Assembly: GCA_017429695.1 (NCBI GenBank)
Contig: JAFROK010000011.1
Coordinates: 1 to 61,738 of the forward strand
Source of the DNA: Clostridia bacterium
GTDB taxonomy: Bacteria > Bacillota > Clostridia > Christensenellales > Aristaeellaceae
Direction: 5' to 3'
Length of the DNA: 61,738 nt
Under the pieces are notes generated by a model. It was not told the DNA's origin, did no database searches, and worked only from the letters and a program-made list of their open reading frames with translations. How positions within the stretch are numbered: position 1 is the first letter of the stretch; each line of letters begins with the position of its first letter. This document shows, piece by piece, positions 1 through 9,928 of this stretch. Made by a program: the position numbers and the translations under genes.

Positions 1-68
1 CGCTTAAGTGCCCAAGTATCCATTGCTTCTCCCTTCCCTCAAGATCTCTCGAGATTTCTCGAGGATCC

Positions 69-941
69 ATGAGGATTTCGTTTTGGCAATTATCTCACTT
101 TGGGCTATATGCTGAAAGGTATGATTTTATTTACCGCTTACAAGAGATCGGACAGATCAAGAACCGATTCGCCAGATGGTTTGCGATATACTTCCCGGAA
201 TACTGCGAGGTATTCGGAAGTTATGAATCCAAGAGCAGCATGTTGCTGTTGAGAGTAGCGAGCACACCGGAGTCCATTGTGGCACTGGGTGTGGAAGGGA
301 TCTGCCGGATCTGGCGGGAGGCAAAAATCCGGGCTGTCGGAATGAAGCGGGCAACGACCCTGTATGAGACAGCCAAGAGGAGCATCGGTCACGACCAGGG
401 CATGAGTGCCGCCAAGCTCGAGATGGCATTGCTGTTGGAGGATTATGAGGCCAAGGCAAAGCAGCTTGCTTTCGTCATGGCAGCCCTTGAGAGCACATTG
501 CGGGAGATTCCGGAAGCGGAAAAACTGCTGGCAATCAAGGGAATCGGGATTATCTCTGTCGCAGGGTTTCTGGCGGAAGTCGGTGATTTAAGACGTTTCG
601 AATCGCCGAAACAGATCCAGAAGCTGGCAGGATTGTCTCTTCGGGAGAACAGTTCAGGCAAGCATAAGGGACAGACGACAATCAGTCGCCGGGGAAGGGA
701 CAAGCTCAGACAGGTGCTCTTCAATGCAGTGATCCCGCTGCTTGCAACGAACGAAGAATTCAGGTCACTGCACCAGTACTTTACGACCAGGACAGTGAAC
801 CCGCTGAAGAAGAAACAATCCGCTGTTGCCTTGTGCGGCAAGCTGATCCGAGTATTCTATGCAATCATGGTTCATAGTGTGGAGTATGACGGGAAAAAGA
901 TGCTGTCAGATATCCATCGTAATGAGACCGTTGTAGCATAG
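69..941 (+). pseudogene. IS110-family transposase, C-terminal part (N-terminal domain missing)
   Basis: The 290-residue product matches the middle and C-terminal part of IS110/IS1111-type recombinases. After about residue 27 it has the helical linker with a KNR...YFPEY motif. Residues ~155-235 form the Transposase_20 (IS116/IS110/IS902) domain, with IKGIG, FESPKQ, LAGL, the Ser-containing ENSSGK and GRDKLR motifs. The N-terminal RuvC-like DEDD domain, normally ~130 residues, is absent. The frame stays open leftward to the window edge, but those codons do not resemble that domain. The first ~25 residues also look unrelated, so I infer a truncated or rearranged, probably inactive gene. A long gene-free tail follows, as in elements that encode a guide (bridge/seek) RNA. 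An intact gene continuing left of the window with a divergent N-terminus cannot be excluded. Confidence 0.75.
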
Positions 942-944
942 GCA

Positions 945-1560
945 CGGGATCCAGTGCCGCCAGCCTTGACAGAGTCCCGGATGCGCATTGGGCAGAAGAT
1001 GCCGACGGTGACAGGAACCAGGAATACAGACAATCCGCACCGTCGGCCCGCGGAGTGTAATGCGCCTCCGGGCCCCTGTCAAGCCCGCTGCGCGCCGCCT
1101 TTGGCGGTGGCTGGTTGAGTGGTTTCGAGGGCTTTTTGCCTCGGGATCAAGGAACCAGAAACGCTGACCTCACAGGCAACGTCCGCCGAAAGGCGCTGTG
1201 AATGAAGCAGGAGCCCAGGTTACAAATCGAGCCGGTAGTTTGAATTTACTCCATCAGAGCAACGACTCAGTAACGGAGCTGCAAGACACCCCATTGTGGA
1301 CAGGCAGAACGAGGGAATTCAGGACTCCGACAGCGTTCGGATGATCCAGCATGACATGGGAGGTTTGCTGCCGCAAGGGAACGGGGTTAAGAAGGCCGAC
1401 ATAAGACGACGTCCTCTTTCATGAACCCTGAAACCCGCAAAGTCCAGAGAAATCAATCCTTTGGGGATGCGGAAACTGTCGAACTCGGATTGTGACGAAA
1501 TGAAAGACTACGATTTCGCCAGAAAAACGGCGAAAAGCGAAGATTACTATGGGAGGATTT
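945..1560 (+). other. Gene-free ~600 bp structured region downstream of the IS110 transposase
   Basis: No convincing ORF on either strand. Several short stems are visible: CCGCC/GGCGG around 1095-1107, CGAGGGC/GCCTCG at 1126-1143, a CGCC-GAAA-GGCG hairpin at 1184-1195, and a perfect 7-bp TTTCGCC/GGCGAAA stem at 1514-1535. IS110-family elements carry a long non-coding end that encodes a structured guide RNA; in the IS1111 group it lies downstream of the transposase. This stretch is therefore a candidate for that RNA plus the right end of the element, but I could not locate the element boundary. Confidence 0.4.
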
Positions 1561-1564
1561 CATC

Positions 1565-2134
1565 ATGATATCATCAAAGACTGAATACAAGGAATATGTT
1601 AAAGAAGATAGGAAAGCAGCAGATCGAGTTGGACGAAAGTTCCCTTTAACTTTATTTGATTGGCCACTGAGGTATCAATTAGCTTTAAGAAGAGCAGAAT
1701 ACTATTCAAATTGTAAAAAATCAATTTTGTATAAACCGCTAGTTTTTTTCTTTCAGCTGCGCCATCGAATCATTGGAAATAAATGTGGATATACAATTCC
1801 ACTGAATACATGTGGGAAGGGTTTGAACCTTGCACATCTTGGTACGATAATAATAAATAAGAATGCCAGGGTTGGAGATTATTGCAGAATTCATGCAGAT
1901 GTAAATATCGGAACCGCAGCAGGGAAAAGCGGCGATGCTCCAACTATTGGCAACTGTGTGTATATTGGTCCAGGAGCAAAGCTTTACGGAAAGATAGTAA
2001 TTGCTGACGGTATTGCTGTTGGAGCAAATTCAGTTGTAAATAAAAGCTTTATTACGCCCGGTATAACAATTGCAGGTGTTCCAGCCAGAAAGATTTCTGA
2101 TAAAGGGTCATCTGGATTGATATATACCCCATGA
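1565..2134 (+). CDS. Serine-acetyltransferase-like hexapeptide acyltransferase
   Basis: A 189-residue left-handed beta-helix acyltransferase of the CysE/WcaB type, probably O-acetylating a sugar of the surface polysaccharide from acetyl-CoA in the cytoplasm. Hexapeptide repeats run from about residue 75 to 180 (NKCGYTIPLN, GLNLAHLGTIIIN, GDYCRIHADVNIG, IGNCVYIGPGAKLYG, IAVGANSVVNKSF, IAGVPAR). The HADVNIG histidine is at the usual active-site position. True CysE proteins have a longer N-terminal helical domain; here only ~70 residues precede the helix, favouring a polysaccharide acetyltransferase. The start is supported by GGGAGG at 1551-1556. It is the first gene of an AT-rich polysaccharide operon. 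A role in cysteine synthesis is the less likely alternative. Confidence 0.8.
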   Translation: MISSKTEYKEYVKEDRKAADRVGRKFPLTLFDWPLRYQLALRRAEYYSNCKKSILYKPLVFFFQLRHRIIGNKCGYTIPLNTCGKGLNLAHLGTIIINKNARVGDYCRIHADVNIGTAAGKSGDAPTIGNCVYIGPGAKLYGKIVIADGIAVGANSVVNKSFITPGITIAGVPARKISDKGSSGLIYTP

Positions 2135-2230
2135 TTTCAGTGTGTCAGGAAGCATAACAGTGAACTGATTGAAATTTGTGCTAAATTGATTAAGAATTCC
2201 TTCAGACATGAAAAACAAGGAGTGAGTAAA

Positions 2231-3742
2231 GTGAAAATAATTATCAATACTGATGTTTTGATTCAAAATGGGAACAATCCAGAGCCTAATGATAATTTTG
2301 TCATAGAAGAAGAGGATAGGTGCTTTGGCCTATCTGGAATTGTTTTGAACAATATTTCAGAGACGAATGATATTCCCCAATATATTATCGATGGAAGTAT
2401 ACAAAAACGCTATAAAGGCAGTTATGTTGCTTGGCTTTATGATAAGAAAGATGAAAAAATATATGTATCAAATGATCTCTTATCAAAACAGTCAGTCTAT
2501 TTCTATGATACAGATGGCGTGATTCTTATTAATACTTCCTTGTTTGATCTCTGCGCTGATTTGCGTGCTAATGGACGAATTCCTCAGATGGATTTGAAAG
2601 CAATACAGTATTTCTGCCGGGAAAATGTATTCTGTGGGGATATGACATATGAAAGTGATACACGTTTTCTGACCGCGTATTCATATCTCCTTATTGATTG
2701 TAAGAAAAAGAATGTTGAAATAAAAAAATTATCGATTCCTCCAATGAAAAATATCAATGAAATCACAGATAGTGAAGCTGTTGAGGAACTGGAAAAGCGC
2801 TTTACTGCAGCCTGTGAGTTACAGTGGTATAAGAATGAACAATATGGAAAAAAGCAAATATTTACTGTCAGCGGCGGAATGGATTCCAGAGCAGTGCTGT
2901 TACATATGGTTAAGCTTCATAAAGCGACTTCTGCGACGACATATACATACGCGCAATCCGGCAGTGCAGATGAAATTATTGCAAAACGTATCACAAGTAA
3001 ATTGGGAATTGACAATCATTTTATTCCATTGGATAATTGCGAGTTTGTTTATCAACGAGATGAGATTATAGATGCAAATGAAGGACAGATGTATTATGCG
3101 GGATCAACCGGTGCAATCCTGATGGCAAAAATGACACAGAGGGAAGAAAATGGGATTGTTCACACAGGCCTTGGTGGGGGAGAAATCATGGGAGACATTT
3201 GCGCTTCCGGCGGTGATGCTATTCAGGATCAGGATTCAACGCTGACAGCGAATCAGCGGACCAATCTTGACGATATTCGCAGATGCCTGAATTTTCAAAA
3301 AACGACATCAGGATACTTTTATGCTTTTTCACCGTTCCTGGATGAAGATTTTTTTGAATATGCAATGTGCTTGCCAACGTCTATGCGTTCATACAGAAAG
3401 CTATATATCAAATGGTATAAACAGTATATGAATTCAGACTATCCATCAGCAATGAGCCATTCGCTTGCTCTAAAAGCAGTGAATAAGGTAAGAAGGAAGA
3501 TGTATACACTACTTGGAAAACGAAACCCTGCAGATATGAATCCATTTCAGTACTGGTTTGATTCACAACCCAAACTGAGAGATTATATTGAAGAAACATT
3601 CAGGTGTGATTGTGAAGAGCTTACTGGACATAGTGAATTGCTTGAAATCTTATCAAAATTCTTTGATGAGACTGTTATTCGGAAACTTGCGGTGCTTACT
3701 GTAACCGGCTCCGTGAAGAGAATGTTGGGCATTAAAGAATAA
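2231..3742 (+). CDS. Asparagine-synthetase-like amidotransferase homologue
   Basis: I chose GTG 2231 because AAGGAG lies 8 bases upstream; an ATG 45 bases earlier is in frame but has no ribosome site. The 503-residue product has an N-terminal Ntn-hydrolase-like region without the Cys2 nucleophile, and a C-terminal ATP-pyrophosphatase domain with the SGGMDSR PP-loop near residue 214. Asparagine synthetases activate a carboxylate with ATP and amidate it. Here glutamine hydrolysis looks unlikely, so ammonia or another amine may be the donor. Its place between an acyltransferase and a flippase suggests amidation of a uronic acid or other carboxylate on the polysaccharide. Lasso-peptide cyclases share this fold, but no lasso protease or precursor is adjacent. 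Confidence 0.7.
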   Translation: MKIIINTDVLIQNGNNPEPNDNFVIEEEDRCFGLSGIVLNNISETNDIPQYIIDGSIQKRYKGSYVAWLYDKKDEKIYVSNDLLSKQSVYFYDTDGVILINTSLFDLCADLRANGRIPQMDLKAIQYFCRENVFCGDMTYESDTRFLTAYSYLLIDCKKKNVEIKKLSIPPMKNINEITDSEAVEELEKRFTAACELQWYKNEQYGKKQIFTVSGGMDSRAVLLHMVKLHKATSATTYTYAQSGSADEIIAKRITSKLGIDNHFIPLDNCEFVYQRDEIIDANEGQMYYAGSTGAILMAKMTQREENGIVHTGLGGGEIMGDICASGGDAIQDQDSTLTANQRTNLDDIRRCLNFQKTTSGYFYAFSPFLDEDFFEYAMCLPTSMRSYRKLYIKWYKQYMNSDYPSAMSHSLALKAVNKVRRKMYTLLGKRNPADMNPFQYWFDSQPKLRDYIEETFRCDCEELTGHSELLEILSKFFDETVIRKLAVLTVTGSVKRMLGIKE

Positions 3743-3780
3743 ACAGCAAAGCATTTAATGAGGTAGGAGATTCTCTTCAG

Positions 3781-5247
3781 ATGTTACGGAAATATTTTAC
3801 GACTTATAAAAGAATGAGCGCTCCCGTTAAGATGGCATTCTGGTTCCTTATCTGCAACTTTTTTCAAAAAGGAATCGGGATGCTTACTACTCCTCTTTTT
3901 ACCCGGATAATGACCGAAAGTGAATATGGAAGATATAATGTATACAATTCATGGTGTTCTATCTTTACAGTGTTTGTTACGTTAAGCATATCAGGAAACT
4001 GCTTTACAAGAGGACTTGTTGTTGCTGAAGGGAAACAAAAACAACGGGAATTGGCATCATCATTCTATGGGCTTGGTTTAACAATATTGGCCCTATATAT
4101 CATCGTATATCTTTTGTTTTCCAATTATATAAATACTGTCACCGGGCTTTCGTCTTACTTATTTTTGATGATGGGAGTCGATTTTGTTACTGTTCAGGCA
4201 AGCAATTTATGGATCAATTCAAAACGGGTTAATTATGAATATAAAGGTATTATCGTCCTTACTTTTTTAATAACAATTATGCGCCCTTTGATTGCAATAC
4301 TTCTTGTTCTACATTCATCTGAAACGGCACAGGTTGAAGCCAGATTAACCGGTGTTGCCATATCAAACATTCTGCTTTTTTCCTGGATCATCATTTACAT
4401 CTTCGCTAAAGGAAAAAAATATTATATACGAGACAACTGGAAATATGCTTTGTCTTTTTGCATTCCTCTTATTCCTCATTACTTATCCCAGACAATTCTT
4501 AATCAGTCAGACAGAATTATGATCTCCCGATATATCGGGAATGCTGAAGCAGGCTATTATAGTGTTGCATATACTATTGCTGCCATTATATTTACATTTA
4601 ACAGTGCGATTGCTCAGACTTTAGATCCGTGGATCTATCAATCAATAAAAAATAAAAGTTTGGATAGAATAGGACCAATATCCTACAAATTAACAGCGAT
4701 TATTGCTTTGATGAATTTTTCTGTTATGATTATAGCACCAGAGGTGCTCACAATCATGGCACCCAATAGTTATCATAATGCTTTATGGGTTATACCACCA
4801 GTCACAGCAAGTGTATTTTTTCAGTTCATGTATGATTTGTTTGCATCTTTTCAATTTTATTTCAAGAAAACAAAGTGGATTGCTATCGGATCATGTATAG
4901 GCGCTGTTTTAAACATTATTCTAAATGCTGTCTTTATTCCGGTGTTTGGATTTGTTGCTGCAGGATATACAACAATGGTATGCTATGTGATTTTCGGTGT
5001 CCTTCATTATTTCTTTATGCGTAAAGTGTGCAAAGAGTACCTTGATGGATATAAAATATATGATTGGAAAAAGATATTTGGAATGGGATTTGTATTAGTT
5101 TTGATGGTTTTTTTAATCAATATTCTGTATAATCAATCAATAATCATACGTTATTTTATTTTTGCAGGCATGATAATTATTGGAATAATCAACAGAAGAA
5201 AAATCAGCAGTCTCTTCAAGACAGTAAAAGCAAAAGAGGATGTGTAA
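3781..5247 (+). CDS. Polysaccharide flippase (Wzx/MurJ-like, MOP superfamily)
   Basis: A 488-residue polytopic membrane protein with about 12-14 hydrophobic segments. The N-terminus (PVKMAFWFLICNFFQKGIG, then TPLFTRIMTESEYG) is typical of polysaccharide_synt/Wzx exporters. The family flips undecaprenyl-linked oligosaccharide repeat units across the cytoplasmic membrane. Spacing to the preceding asparagine-synthetase-like gene is 38 bp and to the next gene 2 bp, so it belongs to the operon. AGGAG at ~3765 supports the ATG. Codon usage is AT-rich like its neighbours and unlike the GC-rich rest of the window. The specific glycan substrate cannot be read from the sequence. Confidence 0.88.
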   Translation: MLRKYFTTYKRMSAPVKMAFWFLICNFFQKGIGMLTTPLFTRIMTESEYGRYNVYNSWCSIFTVFVTLSISGNCFTRGLVVAEGKQKQRELASSFYGLGLTILALYIIVYLLFSNYINTVTGLSSYLFLMMGVDFVTVQASNLWINSKRVNYEYKGIIVLTFLITIMRPLIAILLVLHSSETAQVEARLTGVAISNILLFSWIIIYIFAKGKKYYIRDNWKYALSFCIPLIPHYLSQTILNQSDRIMISRYIGNAEAGYYSVAYTIAAIIFTFNSAIAQTLDPWIYQSIKNKSLDRIGPISYKLTAIIALMNFSVMIIAPEVLTIMAPNSYHNALWVIPPVTASVFFQFMYDLFASFQFYFKKTKWIAIGSCIGAVLNIILNAVFIPVFGFVAAGYTTMVCYVIFGVLHYFFMRKVCKEYLDGYKIYDWKKIFGMGFVLVLMVFLINILYNQSIIIRYFIFAGMIIIGIINRRKISSLFKTVKAKEDV

Positions 5248-5249
5248 AA

Positions 5250-6119
5250 ATGGACAGGGAAAAAGCCAGGGAATATCAACTCAGTCAGTTATGGTTGCTG
5301 GAACAATTTGATTCTGTCGCAAAGGAACTCGGACTGCAGTATTATCTGGTATATGGGACTCTTATCGGCGCGGTAAGACATAAGGGATTTATACCTTGGG
5401 ATGTTGACATTGATATTGCCATGCACAGAGAAGATTATGAAAAACTGCGGAAATATTTTATTGCTCAACCGATAGATTATTTATTCTATGATTGTTATGA
5501 AACGGAAGAATATCATATTTCACCTCATGACATCTTAAGAATAAACGGAACACATGTGTTTTTCAAAGATATGCATTCATGTAAATATGTCCCATCTCAT
5601 GATGGCATATATATTGATATCTTCCCAATTGATTCTCTGACTGATGATGAGAAGAAAATCAGTAAACAGGTCAAAGCATTCAGCTTTACGATGAGATTAA
5701 TTCTTTTTAAAGCTGCATTGACATATGGAGCCCGGACATCAAAGATGAAAACTCTGGAAAAGAAGATCGTATCAGATCTTTTATGGTGTATATCATTTAA
5801 AACACTAAATCGGCATCTGGATCGTATTATGAAGCGATACAGTATGCAAAAAACGCCTAATGTAGTTATCATGACGGATCCTGCCATAAAGAAACGAACA
5901 TTTCCAAGTTCCTGTTTACAAAAGCCATTATTTATGGAATTTGAAAGGAAAAGCTTTCCGGTTCCGACAAATCCCAAAGAGTTCTTGTCAATTCATTATT
6001 CAGATTTCATGACACTACCACCCGAGGAAGAAAGATGGTCATATGTAGAAAATGAATTAGAAGACGTCGATTTTGGCAATAATCCTTCTTTGCTGAAGTA
6101 CATTGAAGAAAATAAATGA
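5250..6119 (+). CDS. LicD-family phosphotransferase
   Basis: A 289-residue LicD-family protein. The diagnostic N-terminal region is clear: a helix ending in LLEQFDSVAKELGLQYYL, then YGTLIGAVRHKGFIPWD followed by DVDIDIAM with the nucleotidyltransferase-type metal-binding acidic residues. LicD proteins transfer phosphocholine, or related phospho-substituents, from the CDP-activated donor onto sugars of teichoic acids or capsules. It starts 2 bp after the flippase gene. The next gene, a LicC-like nucleotidyltransferase, could make the CDP donor. No choline kinase or choline transporter is in the window, so the actual substituent (choline, ethanolamine, ribitol or other) stays open. Confidence 0.88.
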   Translation: MDREKAREYQLSQLWLLEQFDSVAKELGLQYYLVYGTLIGAVRHKGFIPWDVDIDIAMHREDYEKLRKYFIAQPIDYLFYDCYETEEYHISPHDILRINGTHVFFKDMHSCKYVPSHDGIYIDIFPIDSLTDDEKKISKQVKAFSFTMRLILFKAALTYGARTSKMKTLEKKIVSDLLWCISFKTLNRHLDRIMKRYSMQKTPNVVIMTDPAIKKRTFPSSCLQKPLFMEFERKSFPVPTNPKEFLSIHYSDFMTLPPEEERWSYVENELEDVDFGNNPSLLKYIEENK

Positions 6120-6133
6120 ATGGAGGGAATCTT

Positions 6134-6868
6134 GTGAAAGCATTAATTCTGGCAGCTGGATTTGGAAAACGACTGTGGCCGTTAACTCAAACTATGCCCA
6201 AATCCATGATAGAAGTGAATGGAACACCTCTTCTTGTAAATACACTTAATATCTTGACTGAATTGGGCATATATGACATAGGCATTGTTGTTGGACACAT
6301 GGCTGACTTCATTAAGCAAGCGATCGGAAAAGAATGGAATGGCGCAAGAATAAGTTATTATGAAAACAATCGTTATCTTGAGACCAATAATGTGGTGAGC
6401 CTGAGCAAAGCGATTGATTTTTGCGACGATGAAATGCTTATGCTTGAATGTGATATTTACTATCATAAAGAGATGCTTGAAAAATTGATTAATTCAGAGG
6501 GCGATTGCAACATTTTAGTCAGTCGATTTAATAAATCCACTATGAATGGCAGTGTGATTAAGGTTACTGGTGATCAGTCCGTCGAATTGATACTTGGAAA
6601 ATGGCAAGGACCAGATTTTGATTATAGTCGGGCATATAAAACTGTTAACATGTATCACTTTTCAAAGGTTTTTGTGGCGAAATACATGCCTTTGATTAAG
6701 TGGTATGTAGATTGTATGGGAGAGAACAGCTACTACGAAAAGGTGCTTGGCATGCTTTGTTATCTACGGGAATGCGACATTAAAATTGTTGAAGTTCCGG
6801 AAGAAATGTGGTCTGAAATTGATGATGCGAATGATTTGAATCAGGCAAGAGAGAAATTCAGGAAGTGA
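6134..6868 (+). CDS. LicC-like nucleotidyltransferase (phosphocholine cytidylyltransferase type)
   Basis: GTG 6134 is preferred: GGAGGG lies 6-7 bases upstream, whereas the in-frame ATG at 6116 sits in the stop codon of the LicD gene with no ribosome site. The 244-residue product opens with the nucleotidyltransferase signature [13 protein letters not shown], then [14 protein letters not shown], and has the metal-binding acidic pair in LECDIYYH. LicC enzymes make CDP-choline from CTP and phosphocholine; close relatives activate other phospho-alcohols. Adjacency to LicD supports a donor-synthesis role. A sugar-1-phosphate nucleotidyltransferase is the main alternative, but the short length and partner favour LicC. 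Confidence 0.75.
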   Translation: MKALILAAGFGKRLWPLTQTMPKSMIEVNGTPLLVNTLNILTELGIYDIGIVVGHMADFIKQAIGKEWNGARISYYENNRYLETNNVVSLSKAIDFCDDEMLMLECDIYYHKEMLEKLINSEGDCNILVSRFNKSTMNGSVIKVTGDQSVELILGKWQGPDFDYSRAYKTVNMYHFSKVFVAKYMPLIKWYVDCMGENSYYEKVLGMLCYLRECDIKIVEVPEEMWSEIDDANDLNQAREKFRK

Positions 6869-6887
6869 GCCGGAAAGGAGATCGGCC

Positions 6888-8132
6888 ATGAAAATTGTTG
6901 TTGCCGGGACGGGATATGTTGGACTTTCACTGGCGGTGCTTTTATCAAAAAACAATGATGTTACTGCTGTGGATATTATTCCGGAAAAAGTTGAAATGAT
7001 TAACAAGTGGGAAAGTCCAATTAAGGACGAGTATATTGAAAAGTATTTCAAAGAACATACTGAAAGAGATCTTCATTTATCAGCTACAATAGATGGAGAA
7101 AAGGCATACGCATCCGCAGATTATGTTATCATTGCTGTACCGACGAATTACAATGTCAGGCAAAATTGCTTTGACTGTTCAGCGGTTGAAACTGTAATTG
7201 AATCAGTACTCAAAGCATCAGAAGATGCAATTATGGTAATCAAATCTACAATTCCGGTCGGATATACGCAAAAAATCAGGGAGAAATATAAAACTGATCG
7301 TATTATCTTTTCACCAGAATTCCTGAGAGAATCAAAAGCACTTTATGACAATTTATACCCGTCCCGGATTATTGTGGGATGTGATAGAAGCACAGAAGAA
7401 AAGGCAAAGGAATTTGCAGGTTTATTAGCAAAAAGCGCAGAGAAAAAAGATGTGGAAGTACTTATTATGGGTTCCACTGAGGCGGAAGCGGTGAAATTGT
7501 TTGCAAACACCTATCTGGCCCTTCGCGTTTCATATTTTAATGAACTTGATACTTATGCAGAAATGAAAGGCCTTAGTTCAGCTGATATTATCAGAGGCGT
7601 TTGCCTTGATCCGCGTATTGGCGATTTCTACAACAATCCAAGTTTTGGCTATGGTGGTTATTGCTTGCCGAAAGACACAAAACAACTGTTGGCAAATTTT
7701 GCGGATGTTCCAGAAGACCTGATTCACGCAATAGTTCAGGCCAACAAAACCAGAAAGGAATTTATCGCCAATCAGGTTCTTACAAAAGCCGGATACTATG
7801 GATATGGATACGCATCGGATGTTAATTATGATGTCGATATGGAAAAACATGTAACAATCGGTGTATATCGATTAACAATGAAATCCAATTCAGACAATTT
7901 CCGGCAGTCTTCTATACAGGGTGTTATGAAACGGATAAAAGCAAAAGGTGCAACCGTGATTGTATATGAACCAACGTTGGAAAACGGAACAACATTTTTC
8001 GGAAGCCTTATTGTGAATGACCTGGAAGAATTCAAACGATTAAGTGATTCGATTATTGCCAACAGATATGATCCTTGCTTAAACGATGTGCAGGAAAAAG
8101 TGTATACACGCGACTTGTTTAGGCGGGACTAG
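6888..8132 (+). CDS. ugd: UDP-glucose 6-dehydrogenase
   Basis: A 414-residue NAD-dependent enzyme that oxidises UDP-glucose to UDP-glucuronate in two steps. The Rossmann motif GTGYVG is at residues 7-12. Catalytic residues by family alignment are all present: Thr121 (KSTIPVG), Glu144 and Glu148 (SPEFLRES), Lys203 and Asn207, Cys259 (GGYCLPKD) and Asp263. The C-terminal UDP-sugar domain ends in an IIANRYD...KVYTRDLF segment. It resembles the short Ugd type rather than the WbpA-type UDP-GlcNAc dehydrogenase. AAAGGAG precedes the ATG. It feeds the glycan operon and is the obvious paralogue of the dehydrogenase half of the fusion protein at 12305-13774, which has lost most of these residues. Confidence 0.92.
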   Translation: MKIVVAGTGYVGLSLAVLLSKNNDVTAVDIIPEKVEMINKWESPIKDEYIEKYFKEHTERDLHLSATIDGEKAYASADYVIIAVPTNYNVRQNCFDCSAVETVIESVLKASEDAIMVIKSTIPVGYTQKIREKYKTDRIIFSPEFLRESKALYDNLYPSRIIVGCDRSTEEKAKEFAGLLAKSAEKKDVEVLIMGSTEAEAVKLFANTYLALRVSYFNELDTYAEMKGLSSADIIRGVCLDPRIGDFYNNPSFGYGGYCLPKDTKQLLANFADVPEDLIHAIVQANKTRKEFIANQVLTKAGYYGYGYASDVNYDVDMEKHVTIGVYRLTMKSNSDNFRQSSIQGVMKRIKAKGATVIVYEPTLENGTTFFGSLIVNDLEEFKRLSDSIIANRYDPCLNDVQEKVYTRDLFRRD

Positions 8133-8189
8133 AGAAGGCCAGCAAGAGAACAATTATATTAATTGCAATAAAGTGAGGAGTAATGGGAT

Positions 8190-9365
8190 ATGATTCCTGC
8201 TATGAATGTAACAAGACAATACGCTTCAATTCAGGATCAATTGGATAAAGCAGCATTGGATGTTCTGCATGAAGGACAATATATTCTTGGAAAAACTGTA
8301 GAGGAATTTGAAAAGGCGTTTGCTTCTTATTGTGGCGTTCAATATGCTGTTGGAGTAGGAAACGGATCAGATGCACTGGTAATGGCGTTGAAAGCGTGTG
8401 GTATTAAAGCTGGTGATGAAGTAATAACAACGGCTATGAGCTTCAGCGCAACAGCAGAAGCAATCACTTCGGTTGGAGCGATACCAGTATTTGCTGATTG
8501 CACCAAAAACACGTATTGTATTGATCCCAGAGATATCAGAGAAAAGATAACACAAAAAAGCAAAGCGATCATTCCGGTGCATCTTTATGGCCAATGTGCT
8601 GATATGGATGAGATCAATAGAATCGCGGACGAATACAATCTGAAAGTTGTTGAGGATTGTGCGCAAGCAGCAGGGGCTACATACAAAGGAAGAAAAGCTG
8701 GCAGTCTGGGAGATGTTGGGTGCGTCTCTTTCTTTCCAACAAAAAATCTGGGATGCGCTGGTGATGGGGGAATCATCATAACAAACGATGAAAGCGTTTA
8801 TCGCCAATGTCGAGCCCTCAGAGCTCATGGAAGCGGATTGGATGGCCTTTATACTTATGGAATCCAAAACGGCATTGAAATATCAGAAGATTCAGTTGAT
8901 TTTAATGGGAATCTTCCAAAATATTTCAATTTTGTAACAGGATATAATTCAAGATTGGATGCATTACAGGCGGCCCTTTTACAAGTTAAGCTTCCTTATC
9001 TGGACAGATGGAATGAACGCAGGAGAGAAATAGCCAAGCAATATGATGAGAAAATAACCAATCCTGTAATAAACAAGCCTTTAGTTGCAAAAGACAATAC
9101 ACATATCTATTATGTCTATGCTATTACAACGGACCAAAGAGATGAATTGAGAGCATATTTAAAGCGGAATGATATTTCAAGCGGAGTATACTTTCCTGTT
9201 CCTTTCCATCTCCAGGTCGTTTATCAGAACTTGGGGTATAAAAAGGGTGATATGCCAAATGCAGAGTTTGTTGCGACTCATTCATTGGTGCTTCCTATGT
9301 TCCCTGAATTAACCCAGCAGGAGATTGATCAGATTATTGAGGTGGTAAACAGTTGGAATCCATAA
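8190..9365 (+). CDS. DegT/DnrJ/EryC1/StrS sugar aminotransferase (WlbC/WbpE-like)
   Basis: A 391-residue PLP-dependent aminotransferase that aminates a keto-sugar nucleotide. It shows the family opening IPAMNVTRQY, the GNGSDALVMAL cofactor-phosphate loop, VEDCAQAAGA (Asp for the pyridine nitrogen), and SFFPTKNLGCAGDGG with the Schiff-base lysine. With the acetyltransferase (9353) and the Gfo/Idh oxidoreductase (9925) it forms the trio that makes 3-amino or 3-acetamido uronic acid sugars in WbpB/E/D and WlbA/C/B pathways. GAGGAG lies ahead of the ATG. The next gene begins inside its last codons, so translation is probably coupled. Confidence 0.88.
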   Translation: MIPAMNVTRQYASIQDQLDKAALDVLHEGQYILGKTVEEFEKAFASYCGVQYAVGVGNGSDALVMALKACGIKAGDEVITTAMSFSATAEAITSVGAIPVFADCTKNTYCIDPRDIREKITQKSKAIIPVHLYGQCADMDEINRIADEYNLKVVEDCAQAAGATYKGRKAGSLGDVGCVSFFPTKNLGCAGDGGIIITNDESVYRQCRALRAHGSGLDGLYTYGIQNGIEISEDSVDFNGNLPKYFNFVTGYNSRLDALQAALLQVKLPYLDRWNERRREIAKQYDEKITNPVINKPLVAKDNTHIYYVYAITTDQRDELRAYLKRNDISSGVYFPVPFHLQVVYQNLGYKKGDMPNAEFVATHSLVLPMFPELTQQEIDQIIEVVNSWNP

Positions 9366-9928
9366 CAAAGATACACGAGAGTGCAGATATTGCTTCGGGG
9401 GCAATTATAGGCAAGGGGACTTCTGTCTGGCAAAACTGCATTATTCAGGACGGGGCTGTTGTAGGCGAAAAATGTAGCATTGGCGCAAATGTATTTATTG
9501 AAAACGGTGTCCAGATTGGAAATGGGGTTAAAATAAAAAATAATATAGCTATTTATAGTGGCGCAGAAATTGAAGATGATGTTTTTCTTGGCCCTAACTG
9601 TGTTTTTACAAATGTCATAAACCCGAGAGCTTTTATCAGCCGGAAGCATGAGTTCAGAAAGACTATCATCAAAAAAGGTGCAACAATCGGGGCTAATTCA
9701 ACTATCATATGCGGTCATGTGATTGGAAAATATGCAATGGTAGGCGCAGGTACTGTAGTAACTCGTGATGTGGATGACTACAATCTGGTTGTTGGTAATC
9801 CGGGACGGGTTGTTGGTTATGTTTGTTTGTGCGGCTGTAAACTGAACGAAAATTATAAATGTGTGGCATGCGGAATACAGTATCGAAAGGAAAAAGAGAA
9901 AATTACGATGGAGGAAAAAACAGAATGA
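9353..9928 (+). CDS. Sugar-nucleotide N-acetyltransferase (WlbB/WbpD-like)
   Basis: A 191-residue hexapeptide-repeat acetyltransferase starting at TTG 9353, overlapping the aminotransferase by 13 bp; GAGGTGG at ~9339 serves as ribosome site. Repeats fill residues ~8-150 (GAIIGKGTSVWQN, GAVVGEKCSIGANV, GCDVFLGPNC-like turns, GATIGANSTIICG, GAGTVVTRDV). The family acetylates the 3-amino group of UDP-sugar uronates using acetyl-CoA. Odd feature: the C-terminus carries a small zinc-ribbon-like Cys cluster (CLCGCK, then CVACG). Position between aminotransferase and oxidoreductase genes makes the pathway assignment strong; the exact sugar is not fixed. Confidence 0.85.
   Translation: MESITKIHESADIASGAIIGKGTSVWQNCIIQDGAVVGEKCSIGANVFIENGVQIGNGVKIKNNIAIYSGAEIEDDVFLGPNCVFTNVINPRAFISRKHEFRKTIIKKGATIGANSTIICGHVIGKYAMVGAGTVVTRDVDDYNLVVGNPGRVVGYVCLCGCKLNENYKCVACGIQYRKEKEKITMEEKTE

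Noticed and set aside
945-1560. Group II intron or riboswitch
   Set aside because: No reverse transcriptase and no intron domain V/VI pattern seen; the position directly after an IS110 transposase explains the non-coding structure better.
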